Source: Clostridiales bacterium (GTDB lineage: Bacteria > Bacillota > Clostridia > Christensenellales > Aristaeellaceae). Taken from it: a stretch of 36,591 nucleotides of DNA. Position numbers and translations under genes: made by a program. The notes beneath the pieces are model-generated. The model did no database searches, was not told the DNA's origin, and saw only the letters and a program-made list of their open reading frames with translations. Location of the stretch: the NCBI GenBank assembly GCA_015056415.1, contig SVGJ01000022.1:1-36591 (forward strand), read 5' to 3'. This document shows positions 7,149 through 15,246 of this stretch, one piece after another (within the stretch, counting starts at the first letter, position 1; each line of letters opens with the position of its first letter).

Positions 7149-10100
7149 ATGGAGCAGATGCCTCCCGTCAGGCGCGGCAGTGCGCGGCGGACAAGCCAGC
7201 GCAGCCAGGAGCCTGTCCGGCAGGATAGCCGGAAAAAGAAATCCCGCGTCAGCATGATCCTTGCGCTGGCAGCCTTTTTGGCGCTGATCGGGCTGATCGT
7301 CATTTGCAGCCCCAAGGAGCCTGTTTCCCGCGCGACCTATACCGCAGGAACGGCCGATGGCCACGTGGGCGCGTCCACGGGCGTCAGCGACGCCTATCGG
7401 GGCCTGCGCATCAGCGAGATGATGCCCTCCAACCGGACGGCTGTGCCCGATGAAAACGGCTCCTACAGCGATTGGGTGGAGATCTGGAACAGCGCTGATA
7501 CGCCCATCAATATCAAGGGCGTGGGTCTGAGCGACCGCAGCGATTCCATCCGCTTCATCTTCCCTGAGATGACGCTGCAGCCCGACGAACGGGTGACGGT
7601 CTTCTGCTCGGATACCAACGCGGCGGAGGTGGGCAAGCCCTTCCACGCCAAGTTCAAGCTTTCCTCTGTGGGCGAGACCGTTTATCTGTATGATCCCAAC
7701 GCCTATCTGATCGATTCCGCCAGCAATCCCATCATGGCCAGCGACGAGAGCTGGGCCCTGATGGACGGAAGCTTTGCCTCCACGGCCTTTTACAGCCCCG
7801 GTTACGAGAATGCCGAATCCGGCCACCAGGCCTACCTGGCGGATACCACGGTCACCACCGGCGCGCTGATCATCAACGAGATCATGGCCGACCCCATTAC
7901 CGGCCTGACTGACGAGGACGGCGAGCTTTCCGACTGGGTCGAGCTGCATAACACCACGGACTATGCCATCAGCCTGGATAACTATGCCCTGAGCGACAAG
8001 GAAAACAAGCCCCTGCAGTGGCGCTTCCCCCAGGGCGCGGTGGTAGCCCCCCACGGCTACTATGTGGTGTTCTGCTCCGGCAAGGACAGGGCTGTAAGCG
8101 CCTCCAGCGTGCCTCACACCAATTTCAGGCTCAGCGCTGAGCAGGATACCGTGGTGCTTTCTGACAGCCACGGACGGCTGGTGGATCGCGTGACCATCGA
8201 TAACCTGACCGAGGATTGCTCCTACGCCCGCGAGAGCGACGGCAGCTTCTCCATGCATACCATGGCGACCCCCGGCCTGAGCAACAGCGAGGCCGGCGCC
8301 GCACGTATGGATGAATACCTGCGCGCCATGAATACCACCGGCGTGTACATCAGCGAGGTCATGGCATCCAATGATTCTACGCTGGTTTATCAGAGCGACA
8401 AGGACTTCGGTGATTGGGTGGAGATCTACAACTCCACCCAGTCCGCCGTGGATCTTTCCGGCTACGGCCTCTCGGACAACCTGGGCCGGGGCCGCAAGTG
8501 GCAGTTTCCCCAGGGCACGATCATCAATCCGGGGGAGTACAAGGTCATCCTCTGCGATGGACAGACTGCGCTGAATACCACTGCCCAGCTGCATACCAGC
8601 TTCAAGATCACCCGCACCGGCGGCGAGATCATCTGCCTGACCACCCCCGAGGGCAAGGTCATCGATAAGCTGGTGCTGCCGCACGTGCCTACCAATGTGT
8701 CCTATGGCCGCACCATCGGGCTGTCGGGCTTTTTTTATTATGACGCTCCCACCCCCATGGCTGCCAACGGCACGGGCTTCAAGGGCTATGCGGAAACGCC
8801 CTCCTTTGTAACGGAGCCGGGGCTGTACTATGCCACCGTGCAGACGGGCTTCCATGTGCCTGAGGGCACCACCGTTTACTACACGCTGGATGGCTCCATC
8901 CCCACGCAGGCGTCCACGCCCTATAACGGCGAGATCATCGAGCTGAATTCCACAGCCACGGTGCTGCGTGCCCGGGCCTTCTCCGACAGCGGGCTGCAGC
9001 CCAGCCAGATCATCACCGGCAGCTATTTCATCAATGCCTATCATAACCTGCCCATCGTTTCCCTGGTGGCCGACCCGGACGCCCTGTGGAATCCGGAGAA
9101 CGGTATGCTCACAGCAGGCGATAATGTCATCAAGGAAGGGCCGGGCATGCTGCCCTGGAAAAACACCGTCTACCGCGAGGTGAAGGAAAACCTTCCCGAT
9201 AAGGAAGGCCATGTGGAATACTTCCTGCTGGATGGCACACAAATGCTCAGCCAGGGCATGGCTTTCTCGCTGCAGGGTCAGTTCAGCCTGGATATGCCCC
9301 AGAAGACCTTCAAGCTCCGGGCCAAGACCCTTTATGGCGAGAAGACCTTCGCTGCCAAGCTGTTTGCGGATCGCCCCTTTACGGAGTACAAATCCATCGT
9401 ACTGCGCAACTCTGGCAACGACAGCGCCTGGACCCGCCTGCTGGATGGCTTCCAGTCCCGTATGCTGGACGCCTACGGTTCCCAGGTGATCCATCAGGCA
9501 TGGAATCCCGTGGTGGTGTACCTCAATGGCGTTTACTGGGGTCACTACAATATGCGCGAGCGCGTCGACCGCTTCTTTGTCGCCCAGCACGAGGGCCTGA
9601 CGCTGGAAGAGGCCGACAATATGATCATTATCGAGGCCAGCGGCGCCTACAAGTATGGCGATAACTCCGTCTACCGCAACATGATCAAGAAGATCAAGGC
9701 CTCCGATCCCGCCAGGAACGAGGAAGACCTGCAGTACATCCTGGATAATGTGGATGTGGATAACTACTTTGAGTACATCGCCCTGGAGATGTTCGTGGGC
9801 AATTCCGACATCGGTAACCTGCGCGCCTACCGCATCGACGGCGAGGGCAACAAGTGGAAGTGGATCTTCTACGATGTGGACTACGGCATGTTCTCCTCCG
9901 GCTTCAACAGCCCCAAGAGCTACACCAAGAAATCCGGCATGGGCGATAAAAACATCGACAACACCATCCTGCTCAAGCTGCTGGAGGTGCCGGAGTATAA
10001 GGACAAGTTCCTGACCAAGCTGGGGGATGTCTTCCGGTTCTTTACCAGCGATAAGCTGCTGGAGATCCTGCAGCCCCTGGTGGATCAGATCGAGCCGGAG

Positions 10101-10343
10101 ATGCAGCTGCACTTCGCCCGCTGGGCCGAGGAGCATGATCAGATGATCATCGCTGAGTGGCCTTCCACCCCCGACGGCGCTTACCGCTACTGGGAACAGC
10201 GCGTCAACCGCCTGCGCAACACCATCTACGGCCGTCCCACCAAGCTGTGGGGCTTCATTCAGGAGGCGTTCAATCTCTCTGACGAGCAGATGATCGGCTA
10301 CTTCGGCCCCAAGCCGGAGTTCCCGGATGAATACGTCCCCTAA
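7149..10343 (+). CDS. CotH-family kinase with three lamin-tail domains, membrane-anchored
   Basis: 1064 residues. A basic N-terminus precedes one hydrophobic segment (about 34-53), so the rest is probably outside the cell. Three lamin-tail (LTD) repeats follow, each with a DWVE(I/L) core: SDWVEIWNS (about 107-115), SDWVELHNT (about 261-269) and GDWVEIYNS (about 421-429). A chitobiase C-terminal-like beta domain spans about 550-628 (YTLDGSIPT). The CotH domain spans about 633-1030, with GQFSLDMPQKTFKL, NMRERVD, FVGNSDIGN and the acidic FYDVDYGM. CotH of Bacillus spores is an atypical kinase that phosphorylates serines of coat proteins. It is followed by DUF4956 and a VTC polymerase. Substrate is unknown. 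Confidence 0.88.
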   Translation: MEQMPPVRRGSARRTSQRSQEPVRQDSRKKKSRVSMILALAAFLALIGLIVICSPKEPVSRATYTAGTADGHVGASTGVSDAYRGLRISEMMPSNRTAVPDENGSYSDWVEIWNSADTPINIKGVGLSDRSDSIRFIFPEMTLQPDERVTVFCSDTNAAEVGKPFHAKFKLSSVGETVYLYDPNAYLIDSASNPIMASDESWALMDGSFASTAFYSPGYENAESGHQAYLADTTVTTGALIINEIMADPITGLTDEDGELSDWVELHNTTDYAISLDNYALSDKENKPLQWRFPQGAVVAPHGYYVVFCSGKDRAVSASSVPHTNFRLSAEQDTVVLSDSHGRLVDRVTIDNLTEDCSYARESDGSFSMHTMATPGLSNSEAGAARMDEYLRAMNTTGVYISEVMASNDSTLVYQSDKDFGDWVEIYNSTQSAVDLSGYGLSDNLGRGRKWQFPQGTIINPGEYKVILCDGQTALNTTAQLHTSFKITRTGGEIICLTTPEGKVIDKLVLPHVPTNVSYGRTIGLSGFFYYDAPTPMAANGTGFKGYAETPSFVTEPGLYYATVQTGFHVPEGTTVYYTLDGSIPTQASTPYNGEIIELNSTATVLRARAFSDSGLQPSQIITGSYFINAYHNLPIVSLVADPDALWNPENGMLTAGDNVIKEGPGMLPWKNTVYREVKENLPDKEGHVEYFLLDGTQMLSQGMAFSLQGQFSLDMPQKTFKLRAKTLYGEKTFAAKLFADRPFTEYKSIVLRNSGNDSAWTRLLDGFQSRMLDAYGSQVIHQAWNPVVVYLNGVYWGHYNMRERVDRFFVAQHEGLTLEEADNMIIIEASGAYKYGDNSVYRNMIKKIKASDPARNEEDLQYILDNVDVDNYFEYIALEMFVGNSDIGNLRAYRIDGEGNKWKWIFYDVDYGMFSSGFNSPKSYTKKSGMGDKNIDNTILLKLLEVPEYKDKFLTKLGDVFRFFTSDKLLEILQPLVDQIEPEMQLHFARWAEEHDQMIIAEWPSTPDGAYRYWEQRVNRLRNTIYGRPTKLWGFIQEAFNLSDEQMIGYFGPKPEFPDEYVP

Positions 10344-10373
10344 AGGAATTTGCTGAAAATTGCCGCGGAACTG

Positions 10374-10403
10374 TTTACGGATGCGGCATGAATGCGGTAT
10401 AAT
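10374..10403 (+). promoter_or_regulatory. Promoter for DUF4956-VTC
   Basis: A perfect TATAAT at 10398-10403 with a weaker TTTACG at 10374-10379, 18 bases apart. It lies in the 93-base gap after the CotH gene, so the two following genes can be expressed without it. No terminator is seen between the CotH stop and this promoter. Confidence 0.65.
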
Positions 10404-10436
10404 AAACATTACTGTGAATCACGGGAGGGGAAACTC

Positions 10437-11153
10437 ATGCAGTCCACCTTTGCGCTTCTGGAAGGCCTGAACGTTGGCAATCTGGTTACCAACGATGCGG
10501 CCATCAATACCTACTTTGCCGAGCAGTTCGCCAGCCTTACCCCCATGAAGGTGCTCATCGCGCTGATCATGGGCTTTGTGGTGGGTGTGGTGATCGCCTT
10601 TGTGTACAAAAAGTGCTACCGCGGCGTGCTCTACAGCCCCTCTTTTTCCCTGACGCTGGTGATGCTCACCCTGATCACCACCCCGGTGGTCATGTGTATC
10701 AAGAGTGATATTGCCCTGTCCATGGGCATGGTGGGCGCGCTGTCCATCGTGCGTTTCCGTACCGCGGTGAAGGATCCCATGGATACCGCCTATATGTTCT
10801 GGGCGCTGACCATGGGCATCCTCCTGGGCGCCGAGCTTTACGTCATCGCGCTGGTGGTGGTGCTGGGCATCTCTGTGGTGCTGTTCCTGATGACCTTCGT
10901 CAAGTTCACCAGCCCCAACGCTTACCTGCTGGTGCTCCACTATGACGAGGTGGCCGAGTACGACATCAACCAGCAGCTCCGCCGCACCGTGAAAAACCGC
11001 CGCCTGCGCTCCAAGACCATGACCCGCGCCGGCGCCGAAATGACCTACGAAGTCCGCCTGGACAACAAGCAGGACCTGGTCGCTTCCATGCTGAACATCG
11101 AGGGCGTCCACGACGCCACCCTCGTCGCCTGCCAGACCGAAGCCGGCGCCTAA
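10437..11153 (+). CDS. DUF4956 family multi-pass membrane protein
   Basis: 238 residues from the ATG at 10437, seven bases after GGGAGGGG; the earlier in-frame ATG at 10392 overlaps the promoter. About four or five hydrophobic helices lie between residues 35 and 150, with the family signature GALSIVRFRTAVKDPMD between two of them. The rest is a soluble cytoplasmic domain of about 85 residues containing YDEVAEYDINQQLR. DUF4956 proteins somewhat resemble the MgtC membrane core and are often coded beside VTC and CotH genes. Function is unknown; a transporter or channel role, or anchoring of the polymerase next door, is inference. Confidence 0.85.
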   Translation: MQSTFALLEGLNVGNLVTNDAAINTYFAEQFASLTPMKVLIALIMGFVVGVVIAFVYKKCYRGVLYSPSFSLTLVMLTLITTPVVMCIKSDIALSMGMVGALSIVRFRTAVKDPMDTAYMFWALTMGILLGAELYVIALVVVLGISVVLFLMTFVKFTSPNAYLLVLHYDEVAEYDINQQLRRTVKNRRLRSKTMTRAGAEMTYEVRLDNKQDLVASMLNIEGVHDATLVACQTEAGA

Positions 11154-11250
11154 GGGGATTTCATCTCCTTAGGGATCTCCTGAGCAAAGGGACTTTCAGT
11201 CCCTCTGCACTCCCTGACCAAAGGGCCGTTCGGCCCTCTGGACTCCCTTT
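11152..11250 (+). repeat. Three degenerate tandem hairpin units between DUF4956 and VTC
   Basis: Three units of about 33-35 bases follow the DUF4956 stop. Each begins with an AAGGG-type hairpin: 11152-11159 with 11163-11170 (8 bp including one GT, loop TTC), 11188-11194 with 11198-11204 (7 bp, loop TTC), and 11222-11227 with 11232-11237 (6 bp, loop GTTC). Each is followed by a similar tail of the CTCCCTGA type; the last tail runs into TTTTTT. The stem bases differ while pairing is kept. Bases 11220-11225 can instead pair with 11245-11250 just before the T-run, giving a second, terminator-like fold. Confidence 0.65.
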
Positions 11251-11278
11251 TTTATTCGTGCATTGAGGAGGTGGTACT

Positions 11279-11986
11279 GTGGCGGTGAATATTCCACTTC
11301 GGCATGAGCTGAAGTTTTTTATCAGCGATATGCAGTATCATCTGCTGCGAAATGCGCTGGATAAGGTGCTTTGGCGCGATCCCAACGGGGATGAGAATAA
11401 TGAGTACCATATCCGCAGCTTGTACTTTGACACGGTGTATGATACCGCGCTGCATGATAAGCTGGATGGCGATCCTGCCCGTGATAAGTATCGTATCCGG
11501 ATCTACAACCTGTCGGACAGGGTCATCAAGCTGGAATGCAAGACGAAGGTGGGCAGTCTGATCTCCAAACGCTCGCTGACGATTCCTCATGACCTGTGCG
11601 AGCAGCTCATGGCGGCGGATCCCACCGGGCTGGAGAGCACCCGCTCGGGCCTTTTGAGCGACGTTTACCGCGAGATGACCACCAATCTGCTGCGTCCTGT
11701 GGTGCTGGTGGACTATGTGCGCGAGGCTTATCTGCATCCGGCGGAGGAGGTGCGCATCACCTTCGATAAGCAGCTGCGTTCGGGCCTGAGGTCTACGGAT
11801 CTGTTCAATCCCTATGTGCCTACGGTGCCGCCCTTTGATAACAACGAGATGATCCTGGAGGTCAAGTACAACCGGGTCATGCCGCCCTACATCCGCGACC
11901 TGCTCACCACCTATTGCGGCGGCGCGGTGCAGAGCGCTATCAGCAAATATACCTGGTGCCGCAGGTTCGAGGATCTGGAAGCATAA
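11279..11986 (+). CDS. VTC-domain polyphosphate polymerase
   Basis: 235 residues, GTG start with GAGGAGG six bases upstream. The VTC tunnel motifs are present: RHELKFFIS at the N-terminus, IRSLYFDT, DKYRIRIYN, KLECKTK, RPVVLVDYVREAY, the RITFD strand and EVKYNR. In yeast Vtc4 this fold makes polyphosphate from ATP, using basic residues and a metal-binding glutamate (here probably in EVKY). Length fits a stand-alone catalytic domain with no membrane segment, so DUF4956 next door could supply membrane anchoring. A terminator follows the gene. Confidence 0.88.
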   Translation: MAVNIPLRHELKFFISDMQYHLLRNALDKVLWRDPNGDENNEYHIRSLYFDTVYDTALHDKLDGDPARDKYRIRIYNLSDRVIKLECKTKVGSLISKRSLTIPHDLCEQLMAADPTGLESTRSGLLSDVYREMTTNLLRPVVLVDYVREAYLHPAEEVRITFDKQLRSGLRSTDLFNPYVPTVPPFDNNEMILEVKYNRVMPPYIRDLLTTYCGGAVQSAISKYTWCRRFEDLEA

Positions 11987-11991
11987 CCGAC

Positions 11992-12023
11992 AAAAAACCG
12001 TGTCTGTTCTGGCGCGGTTTTTT
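11992..12023 (+). terminator. Intrinsic terminator after the VTC gene
   Basis: A 9-bp stem, 11992-12000 with 12015-12023, whose right arm is CGG followed by six T residues. It starts five bases after the VTC stop and separates that unit from the murB promoter. Confidence 0.85.
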
Positions 12024-12046
12024 ATTGTATTCGACAGGTTTTTTGC

Positions 12047-12075
12047 TTGATGGCAGGGCCAAAATGCGGTACAAT
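12047..12075 (+). promoter_or_regulatory. Sigma-A-type promoter for the murB operon
   Basis: TTGATG at 12047-12052 and TACAAT at 12070-12075 with a 17-base spacer. Transcription would start near 12082, only about 16 bases before the murB ATG, giving a very short leader that is little more than the AGGAGG site. Confidence 0.75.
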
Positions 12076-12097
12076 AGGTTGTATAGGAGGATCGATC

Positions 12098-13030
12098 ATG
12101 ACCGACTTGAAAGCCTTGAATGAACTGGAAAAACGTCTGGGCAGCTGCATGAAAATGATCCGCATGGCTCCCATGGCGCAATATACGACGCTTCGCCTGG
12201 GCGGGCCGGCCGATATGCTGGCAGAGCCCGGCAGCCCTGAACAGCTGGTGCAGCTGCTGCAGGCGGCAAACGAACTGAATATTCCCGTAACGCTGATCGG
12301 CCACGGCAGTAACCTGCTGGTGAAGGACGGCGGCGTTCGCGGTCTGGTGATCCGCATCTGCCGCGAGATGCGTCGCATTGAGGTGCGGGGCAACACCATC
12401 CGGGCTGAGGCGGGCGCGATGCTTTCCAGCCTGGCGATGACCGCGGCGGAAAACAGCCTGGGCGGCCTGGTGTTTGCCAGCGGCATCCCCGGCACGGTGG
12501 GCGGCGGCGTTTACATGAACGCGGGCGCCTATGGCGGCGAAATGTCTCAGGTGGTGTCGAGGGTGGAGGGCGTGACTTATACCGGCGAGCCCTTTGCCTA
12601 TACCGGCGAGGAGATGCAGTTTGCCTATCGCTATTCCCGGTTGATGGAAGAAAAAAAGATCGTGACCCATGTGACCTGCAAGCTTCCCGACGCAGACAGG
12701 GAAAAGCTGATCAGCGACATGGTGGAATTGAACCGACGCCGCGCGGAGAAGCAACCCCTGACCTTGCCCAGCGCCGGCAGCACCTTTAAGCGGCCTGTGG
12801 GCGGCTTCGCCTCGGCTATGGTGGATGAATGCGGTCTCAAGGGCAAGTCCATCGGCGGCGCCCAGGTCAGCGAGAAGCATGCCGGATTTCTTGTCAACAG
12901 GGGAGGAACGGCGGCGGATTTCCTTGCGCTGATCGCTCATGTGCAAAAGGAAGTTTACGATCAAAAGGGCGTTATGCTGGAGCCGGAGGTCTGCATCCTG
13001 GGTGAGGACGCTCCGGTCATCCCTGTTTAA
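12098..13030 (+). CDS. murB: UDP-N-acetylenolpyruvoylglucosamine reductase
   Basis: 310 residues from the ATG at 12098 (AGGAGG at 12085-12090). MurB is the FAD enzyme that reduces UDP-GlcNAc-enolpyruvate to UDP-MurNAc with NADPH, in the cytosol, as the second committed step of peptidoglycan synthesis. FAD-binding motifs are TTLRLGGPAD, GHGSNLL and the ASGIPGTVGGGVYMNAGAYGG stretch. The catalytic serine is in AGSTFKRP and the catalytic glutamate in LEPEV near the C-terminus. Size fits the shorter type II MurB. It heads the murB-rapZ-whiA-crh block. Confidence 0.96.
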   Translation: MTDLKALNELEKRLGSCMKMIRMAPMAQYTTLRLGGPADMLAEPGSPEQLVQLLQAANELNIPVTLIGHGSNLLVKDGGVRGLVIRICREMRRIEVRGNTIRAEAGAMLSSLAMTAAENSLGGLVFASGIPGTVGGGVYMNAGAYGGEMSQVVSRVEGVTYTGEPFAYTGEEMQFAYRYSRLMEEKKIVTHVTCKLPDADREKLISDMVELNRRRAEKQPLTLPSAGSTFKRPVGGFASAMVDECGLKGKSIGGAQVSEKHAGFLVNRGGTAADFLALIAHVQKEVYDQKGVMLEPEVCILGEDAPVIPV

Positions 13031-13058
13031 CACCGCGATACGAAAGAGAGGAAATGGC

Positions 13059-13961
13059 TTGCGCTTTCTGCTGTTGACGGGTATGAGCGGTGCCGGCAAG
13101 ACGCTGGCGGCCCGCTATATGGAGGATATGGGCGCCTTCTGTGTGGATAATCTGCCGCCCATGATGATGGTCAAGTTTATGGAGGCCTGCGAAACGACGG
13201 CCATGCGCTCCAGCGTGGTGGCCTTCGCTGTTGACGTGCGCAGCGGCGAATTCTTTGACGCGCAGGCGGTGAGCAAGCTCATCCGCGAGGCGCAGGGCGT
13301 GGGCCACCGCATTGAGACGGTCTTCATCGAGGCCAGCGACGACGTGCTGATGAGCCGCTACAAGGAGACCCGTCGCGAGCACCCCCTGTCCGACGCTCAG
13401 GTGAGCCTGACGGAGGCCATCGCCCAGGAGCGGGAGCGGCTGCAGCCTCTGCGGGAGGTTGCCAATTATGTGATCGATACCTCCGGCATGAAGCCGCGCC
13501 AGCTGCAGAAAAAGCTCCAGGACATCGTGAAGACCGATGGAGAGAGCATCCCCCTGCGCATCGAGGTCATGTCCTTTGGCTTCAAGCGCGGGCTGCCCCG
13601 TCAGGCGGACCTGGTCTATGACGTGCGCTTCCTGCCCAATCCCTTCTATATCGAGGGCCTGGGCTGCCAGAGCGGCCTGGATGAGGACGTACGCAGTTTT
13701 GTCATGGATCATCCTGTGACACAGGAATTCATGCAAAAGCTCACGGAGCTGCTGGCGTTCCTGGTGCCCCATTATCGTGAAGAGGGCAAGCAGCGGCTGA
13801 TGATCGGCATCGGCTGCACCGGCGGACAGCACCGCAGCGTCGCCATTGCCGAGGCTATCGCCAAGGCGCTCCGGGAACTGAAATACGAGGCGACCGCCAG
13901 CCACCGCGACCTGGAGATCGAGCAGGCGCGTTGGAAAAACGGCGCCATCATCGACGAATGA
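13059..13961 (+). CDS. rapZ: RNase adapter / nucleotide-binding protein RapZ (YvcJ)
   Basis: 300 residues if it starts at the TTG at 13059, six bases after GAGAGGA; no ATG gives a complete Walker motif, as MRFLLLTGMSGAGKT starts here. Walker A is GMSGAGKT. The C-terminal domain has FGFKRG, YDVRFLPNPFY and the GIGCTGGQHRSV loop. RapZ in E. coli binds glucosamine-6-phosphate and guides RNase E to a small RNA; the Bacillus homologue YvcJ binds and hydrolyses nucleotides and has a less clear role. It stands 28 bases after murB and 12 before whiA. The gene usually found between them, yvcK/glmR, is absent. Confidence 0.95.
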   Translation: MRFLLLTGMSGAGKTLAARYMEDMGAFCVDNLPPMMMVKFMEACETTAMRSSVVAFAVDVRSGEFFDAQAVSKLIREAQGVGHRIETVFIEASDDVLMSRYKETRREHPLSDAQVSLTEAIAQERERLQPLREVANYVIDTSGMKPRQLQKKLQDIVKTDGESIPLRIEVMSFGFKRGLPRQADLVYDVRFLPNPFYIEGLGCQSGLDEDVRSFVMDHPVTQEFMQKLTELLAFLVPHYREEGKQRLMIGIGCTGGQHRSVAIAEAIAKALRELKYEATASHRDLEIEQARWKNGAIIDE

Positions 13962-13973
13962 TAAGGAGGACCC

Positions 13974-14960
13974 ATGTCCTTTTCTTCCACGGCCAAGGAT
14001 GAGCTGATCCGCCTGCCCCTGGGCAAAAGCTGCTGCATCCTCAGCGAGCTTTCCGCCCTGACGCAGACCTCCGGCAGCCTGGCCCTGCGCGGCCTGGGCC
14101 GCGTGCAGGTCACCTACCGGGTGGAGAACACCGCCCTGGCCCGCCGCATCTTTATGCTTTTACGCACGCAGCTGAACATTACCGCCAAGCTGCATTTCGT
14201 GCAGCACAGCCGCCTGGGCGGCCGCCGCAGCTGCGTGCTGACACTGGGTGACCAGGACTCCCAGACGCTGCTCATCGCCCTGCACATGATGGAGCGGGAC
14301 GAGGAGGGGCACATCAGCTTCAAGCGTACCGCGCCCCGTCATCCCATGACGCGCCAGTGCTGCCGCCGGGCCTTTTTGCGCGGGGCGTTTCTGGGGTGCG
14401 GCTCCATGACCAATCCTGAAAAGAGCTACCATTTCGAGTGGGTGGCGGAGGATCAGAGCCTGCGCCAGACGCTGGCAAAACTGCTGGATAAATCCGGACT
14501 GCCCGTGCACGAGCATGTGCGAAAGGGCCAGAATGTGATGTACCTCAAGGGCGCGCAGCAGATCGCCGATATGCTGGCGCTGATGGGCGCCAACCAGGCA
14601 GTGCTGGAAATGGAGAACATCCGCATCACCAAGCAGATGCGCGCCGGCGCCAACCGTGCCTCCAACTGCGACGAGCACAACTCCGAAAGGATGCTCAATG
14701 CCGCGGACGAGCAGATCGAGGCTATCAAGCTGATCTCCATTCAGCGGGGATTGTTCACCCTGCCGCCGGGCCTGCAGGAGATCGCCAGGCTGCGGCTGGA
14801 GCATACCTCGCTGAGCCTGAACGACCTGGGCCAGCTGATGGATCCGCCTGTGGGCAAAAGCGGCGTCAACCACCGGATGCGCCGCCTGATGGATATCGCA
14901 AAGGAAATTCGGGCTACGTTGCCCATTTATACAGAAGAGAGGAGGAACGCCGATGATTAA
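13974..14960 (+). CDS. whiA: DNA-binding regulator WhiA
   Basis: 328 residues, ATG with AAGGAGG seven bases upstream. The N-terminal part is a degenerate LAGLIDADG homing-endonuclease fold (RRAFLRGAFLGCGSMTNPEKSYH, about residues 122-144) and the C-terminal part is a helix-turn-helix ending SLNDLGQLMDPPVGKSGVNHRM. WhiA controls sporulation in Streptomyces and affects division and chromosome segregation in Bacillus. The NRASNCDEHNSERML segment is strongly conserved. Its last 8 bases overlap the next gene. Confidence 0.95.
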   Translation: MSFSSTAKDELIRLPLGKSCCILSELSALTQTSGSLALRGLGRVQVTYRVENTALARRIFMLLRTQLNITAKLHFVQHSRLGGRRSCVLTLGDQDSQTLLIALHMMERDEEGHISFKRTAPRHPMTRQCCRRAFLRGAFLGCGSMTNPEKSYHFEWVAEDQSLRQTLAKLLDKSGLPVHEHVRKGQNVMYLKGAQQIADMLALMGANQAVLEMENIRITKQMRAGANRASNCDEHNSERMLNAADEQIEAIKLISIQRGLFTLPPGLQEIARLRLEHTSLSLNDLGQLMDPPVGKSGVNHRMRRLMDIAKEIRATLPIYTEERRNADD

Positions 14961-15204
14961 ACAGCCCATTGCCTTTCCCGGAGGAAAGCCGCTGACCCGC
15001 GCCAGCGCCGCGCAGCTGGTACAGATCACCAGCCGGTTTGAATGCGGGGTGATGATCGAGCATTGCCAGAAGCTGGTGAATGCCAAATCCATGCTGGGGC
15101 TTTTATCGCTGAGCGTGGATAATCAGAGCGATATGGTGCTGCTGGCCGACGGCCCTGACGAGGAGACGGCCGCCGCAGCAGTCATGGAATGGCTGAGCGC
15201 CTGA
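14953..15204 (+). CDS. Crh-like HPr paralogue lacking His15
   Basis: 83 residues, overlapping whiA by 8 bases, the position where Bacillus has crh. The HPr fold is recognisable from the ITSRF segment through VNAKSMLGLLSL to the C-terminal helix. At position 15, where HPr has the histidine phosphorylated by enzyme I, this protein has threonine, and the surrounding HARPA motif is lost. Ser46, the site of HPr kinase, is kept in AKSMLG. This is the pattern of Crh (Gln15, Ser46), which acts only in regulation: Ser46-phosphorylated Crh binds CcpA. A role in carbon control is inferred. Confidence 0.8.
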   Translation: MIKQPIAFPGGKPLTRASAAQLVQITSRFECGVMIEHCQKLVNAKSMLGLLSLSVDNQSDMVLLADGPDEETAAAAVMEWLSA

Positions 15205-15246
15205 GTTATAGGATATATGATAGCCAATTTGGCAAGGAGGAAACCC

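Noticed and set aside
4938-10409. A 1,823-codon open frame on the - strand
   Set aside because: It lies opposite the SNF2 and CotH genes, both with clear motifs. Its protein is low-complexity (rich in L, H, G, A, Q), as expected from the antisense of GC-rich codons, and shows no family signature or ribosome site.
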